Source: Chondrosia reniformis
Lineage: Eukaryota > Porifera > Demospongiae > Chondrillida > Chondrillidae
NCBI GenBank assembly: GCA_947172415.1
Contig: OX359193.1
Span: 3,218,501 to 3,282,500 of the forward strand
Length of the DNA stretch: 64,000 bases
Direction of reading: 5' to 3'
Shown: one piece after another, positions 60,229 to 64,000 of the stretch
Position numbering within the stretch: the first letter of the stretch is position 1
How the letters are laid out: the number at the start of each line of letters is the position of its first letter
Program-made: the position numbers and the translations under genes
The notes under the pieces: generated by a model
Database searches by the model: none
The model's input: the letters and a program-made list of their open reading frames with translations, nothing else
What the model was told of the DNA's origin: nothing

Positions 60229-63200
60229 TACAAGTTAATTTACTAGTTGTAGTTACTAGTTCTATGTACTAGTTGTATGTCCTAGTTACTAGTTGTATGT
60301 ACAAATTGTATGTACTAGTTGAATGCACTAGTTTTATGTCCTAGTTCTATATACTAGTAACTAGTTATAGTTACTAGTTGTATGTCCTAGTTGTGTGAAA
60401 TTGTTGTATGTAGTAGTTTATGTACTAGTTATATGTACTAGTTGTATATACTAGCTGTATGTACTAGTTGTATGTACTGGCTATATATACTAACTGTATG
60501 TACTAGTTGTATGTACTAATTGTAGGTATTAGTTGTATGTACTAGTAAGTAGTTGCAGGTACTGGTTAGATGATTATAGTTGTATGAACTAGTTGTATGT
60601 ACTAGGTGTATGTACAAGTTGGAAGTAATTATATGTACTAGTTGTATGTACCAGTTGTATGTACTAGTAGGATGAACCAGTAACAAGTTGTTTGTATACT
60701 AGTTAAATTTACTAGTTGTAGTTACTAGTTTTATGCACTAGTAGTATGTCCTCGTTCTATATACTAGCAATCATTATATGTACTAATTTTATATCCTAGT
60801 TCTATATACTAGTAACTAGTTATATGTACTAGTTGTGTGAAATTGTTTTATGTACTAGTTTTATGTACTAGTTATATGTTCTAGTTGTAAGTACTAGCTG
60901 TATGTACTAGTAGTGTGTACTAGTAACAAGTTGTTTGTAATAGCTGTATGTACTAGTTGTATGTAGTTATATATACTACTTGTATGTTCTAGTTGTGTGA
61001 ATTTTTGTATACCAGTTAAATTTACTTGTAGTTACTAGTTTTATGTCCTAGTTGTATGTCCTGGTTACTAGATGTATGTTTTAATTGTATGTACTAGTTG
61101 AATGCACTAGTTTTATGTCCTAGTTCTATATACTAGTAACTAGTTATAGTTACTAGTTGTATGTACTAGTTGTGTGAAATTGTTGTATGTAGTACTTTAT
61201 GTACTAGTTATATGTACTAGTTGTATATACTAGCTTTATGTACTAGTTGTATGTACTGGCTATATATACTAACTGTATGTACTAGTTGTATGTACTAATT
61301 GTAGGTATTAGTTGTATGTACTAGTAAGTAGTTGCAGGTACTGGTTAGATGATTATAGTTGTATGAACTAGTTGTATGTACTAGGTGTATGTACAAGTTG
61401 GAAGTAATTATATGTACTAGTTGTATGTACCAGTTGTATGTACTAGTAGGATGAACCAGTAACAAGTTGTTTGTATACTAGTTAAATTTACTATTTGTAG
61501 TTACTAGTTTTATGCACTAGTAGTATGTCCTAGTTCTATATACTAGTAATCATTATATGTACTAGTTTTATGTACTAGTTTTGTGAAATTATTGTATGTA
61601 CTAGTTATATGCACCAGTTATATGTACTAGTTGTATCTATTAATTGTATGTACTAATTATATGTACTAGTTGTATGTACCAGTTGTATGTACTAGTATTA
61701 TGTACTAGTAACATGTTGTTTGTAATAGTTGTATGTACTAGTTGAATGCACTAGTTTTATGTCCTACTTCTATATACTAGTAACTAGTTATATGTACTAG
61801 TTGTGTGAAATTGTTGTATGTACTAGTTTTATGTACTAGTTATATGTTCTAGTTGTAAGTACTAGCTGTATGTACTAGTAGTGTGTACTAGTAACAAGTT
61901 GTTTGTAATAGCTGTATGTACTAGTTGTATGTAGTTATATATACTACTTGTATGTTCTAGTTGTGTGTATTTTTTGTATACCAGTTAAATTTACTTGTAG
62001 TTACTAGTTTTATGTCCTAGTTGTATGTCCTGGTTACTAGATGTATGTATTAATTGTATGTACTAGTTGAATGCACTAGTTTTATGTCCTAGTTCTATAT
62101 ACTAGTAACTAGTTATAGTTACTAGTTGTATGTACTAGTTGTGTGAAATTGTTGTATGTAGTAGTTTATGTACTAGTTTTATGTACTAGTTGTATATACT
62201 AGCTGTATGTACTAGTTGTATGTACTGGCTATATATACTAACTGTATGTACTAGTTGTATGTACTAATTGTAGGTATTAGTTGTATGTACTAGTAAGTAG
62301 TTGCAGGTACTGGTTAGATGATTATAGTTGTATGAACTATTTGTATGTACTAGGTGTATGTACAAGTTGGAATTAATTATATGTACTAGTTGTATGTACC
62401 AGTTGTATGTACTAGTAGGATGAACCAGTAACAAGTTGTTTGTATACTAGTTAAATTTACTATTTGTAGTTACTAGTTTTATGCACTAGTAGTATGTCCT
62501 AGTTCTATATACTAGTAATCATTATATGTACTAGTTTTATGTACTAGTTTTGTGAAATTATTGTATGTACTAGTTATATGCACCAGTTATATGTACTAGT
62601 TGTATCTATTAATTGTATGTACTAATTATATGTACTAGTTGTATGTACCAGTTGTATGTACTAGTATTATGTACTAGTAACATGTTGTTTGTAATAGCTG
62701 TATGTACTAGTTGTACATAGTTATATATACTACTTGTGTGTTATAGTTGTATGTATTTTTTGTTTACTAGTTAAATATACTAGTGGTAGTTACTAGTTTT
62801 ATGTACTAGTTGTATGTACTAGTAACTAGATGTATGTACTAATTGTATGTCCTAGTTGTATGTACTAGTTGTGTGAAATTGTTGTATGTTCTAGTTATAT
62901 AAACAATTTGTATGAACTTGCTGTATGTACTAGTTATATGTACTGGTTGTTAGTACTAGTTGTATGTACTAGTTGAATGCACTATATAGTTTTATGTCCT
63001 AGTTCTATATACTAGTAACTAGTTATATGTACTAGTTGTATGTACTAGTGGTGTGAAATTGTTGTATGTACTAGCTTTATGTACTAGTTGTATGTACTAG
63101 TTGTAAGTACTGGCTGTATGTACTAGTAGTCTGTACTAGTAACAAGTTGTTTGTAATAGCTGTATCTACTAGTTGTATGTAGTTATATATACTAACTGTA

Positions 63201-64000
63201 TGTACTAGTTGTGTGTACTAATTGTAGGTATTAGTTGTATGTACTAGTAAGTAGTTGCAGGTACTAGTTAAATGATTATAGTTGTATGAACTAGTTGTAT
63301 GTACTAGGTGTATGTACAAGTTGGAAGTAATTATATGTACTAGTTGTATGTACCAGTTGTATGTCCTAGTAGTATGTACCAGTAATTATTATATGTACTA
63401 CTTTAATGTACTAGTTTGTGAAATTATTGTATGTACTAGTTATATGTACTAGTTGTATCTATTAATTGTATGAACTAATTATATGTACTAGTTGTATGTA
63501 CCAGTTGTATTTACTAGTTGTATGTACTAGTAACATGTTGTTTGTAATAGCTGTTTGTACTAGTTGTACATAGTTATATATACTACTTGTATGTACTAGT
63601 TTTGTGTATTTTTTGTTTACTAGTTAAATTTACTAGTTGTAGTTACTAGTTTTATGTACTAGTTGTATGTACTAGTAACTAGATGTATGTACTATTTGTG
63701 TGTCCTAGTTGTATGTACTAGTTGTATATATGTAATAGTTATATATACTAACTGTATGCACTAGTTGTATGTACTAATTGTATGTATTAGTTGTATGTAC
63801 TAGTAAGTAGTTGCAGGTACTAGTTAGATGTTATTGTTGTATGAACTAGTTGAATGTACTAGGTGTATGTACTAGTTGGAAGTAAGTTTATGTACTAGTT
63901 GTAGGTACTAGTTGTGTGAAATTGTTGTATGTTCTAGTTATATGAAGAAGTTGTATGAACTTGCTATATGTACTAGTTATATGTACTGGTTGTTAGTACT
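60229..64000 (+). repeat. 13-bp minisatellite array, tract 15, recent higher-order repeats
   Basis: Highly similar blocks of roughly 0.55-0.97 kb. The marker GTTGCAGGTACT occurs at about 60552, 61331, 62300, 63254 and 63810. Blocks at 60480-60770, 61260-61550 and 62220-62515 are nearly identical. The array continues off the right edge. No gene is seen. Confidence 0.92.

Overview
This window looks like AT-rich nuclear DNA of a metazoan, probably a marine invertebrate. It has no operons and no bacterial-type genes. Almost all of it, about 42-43 kb, is one degenerate 13-bp minisatellite with consensus TACTAGTTGTATG, always in the same orientation. Every other recognisable segment is a mobile element inserted into that array. 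I could support no host protein gene. The species cannot be fixed from sequence alone; the retroelement families recall those I know from cnidarian and sponge genomes, which is inference.

Layout. Positions 1-2935 hold the 5' part of a non-LTR retrotransposon on the minus strand. Its reading frame is uninterrupted for 936 codons and runs off the left edge. The array then continues to the right end, broken by these insertions: a TA-flanked terminal-inverted-repeat element (8154-8887); a second, inactivated copy of the first retrotransposon family (about 11991-15148); an exact 859-bp tandem duplication carrying a GC-hairpin repeat (16995-18712); a broken R4/R2-like retrotransposon with 15-bp target duplications (18819-23132); an 82-bp insert with a hammerhead-ribozyme-like core (23583-23664); an element with two direct repeats whose hairpin loops are inverted relative to each other (25049-25678); tRNA-derived SINE-like units (26161-26649 and 29541-29886); two oppositely oriented 1.1-1.2 kb terminal-inverted-repeat elements (33474-34581 and 42110-43351); a CR1-like LINE that has lost its reverse transcriptase core (40355-41712); a 5'-truncated second copy of the R4-like element (47588-48829); a 3'-truncated third copy of the first family (about 49851-52034); and further GC-hairpin repeats (55574-55784, 59082-59705, 60134-60228).

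How it fits together. The array behaves as a sink for insertions that keeps rearranging. Blocks of satellite around 7.4-12 kb and 44.1-47.4 kb are recognisably paralogous. The two inactive copies of the first retrotransposon share the same lesions, so they probably spread by duplication of array DNA after the source had died. Paralogous blocks also supply empty sites that fix the boundaries of two insertions. The setting suggests heterochromatin such as pericentromere or subtelomere, but no sequence here proves that. The only coding sequence that looks potentially functional is the one at the left edge.
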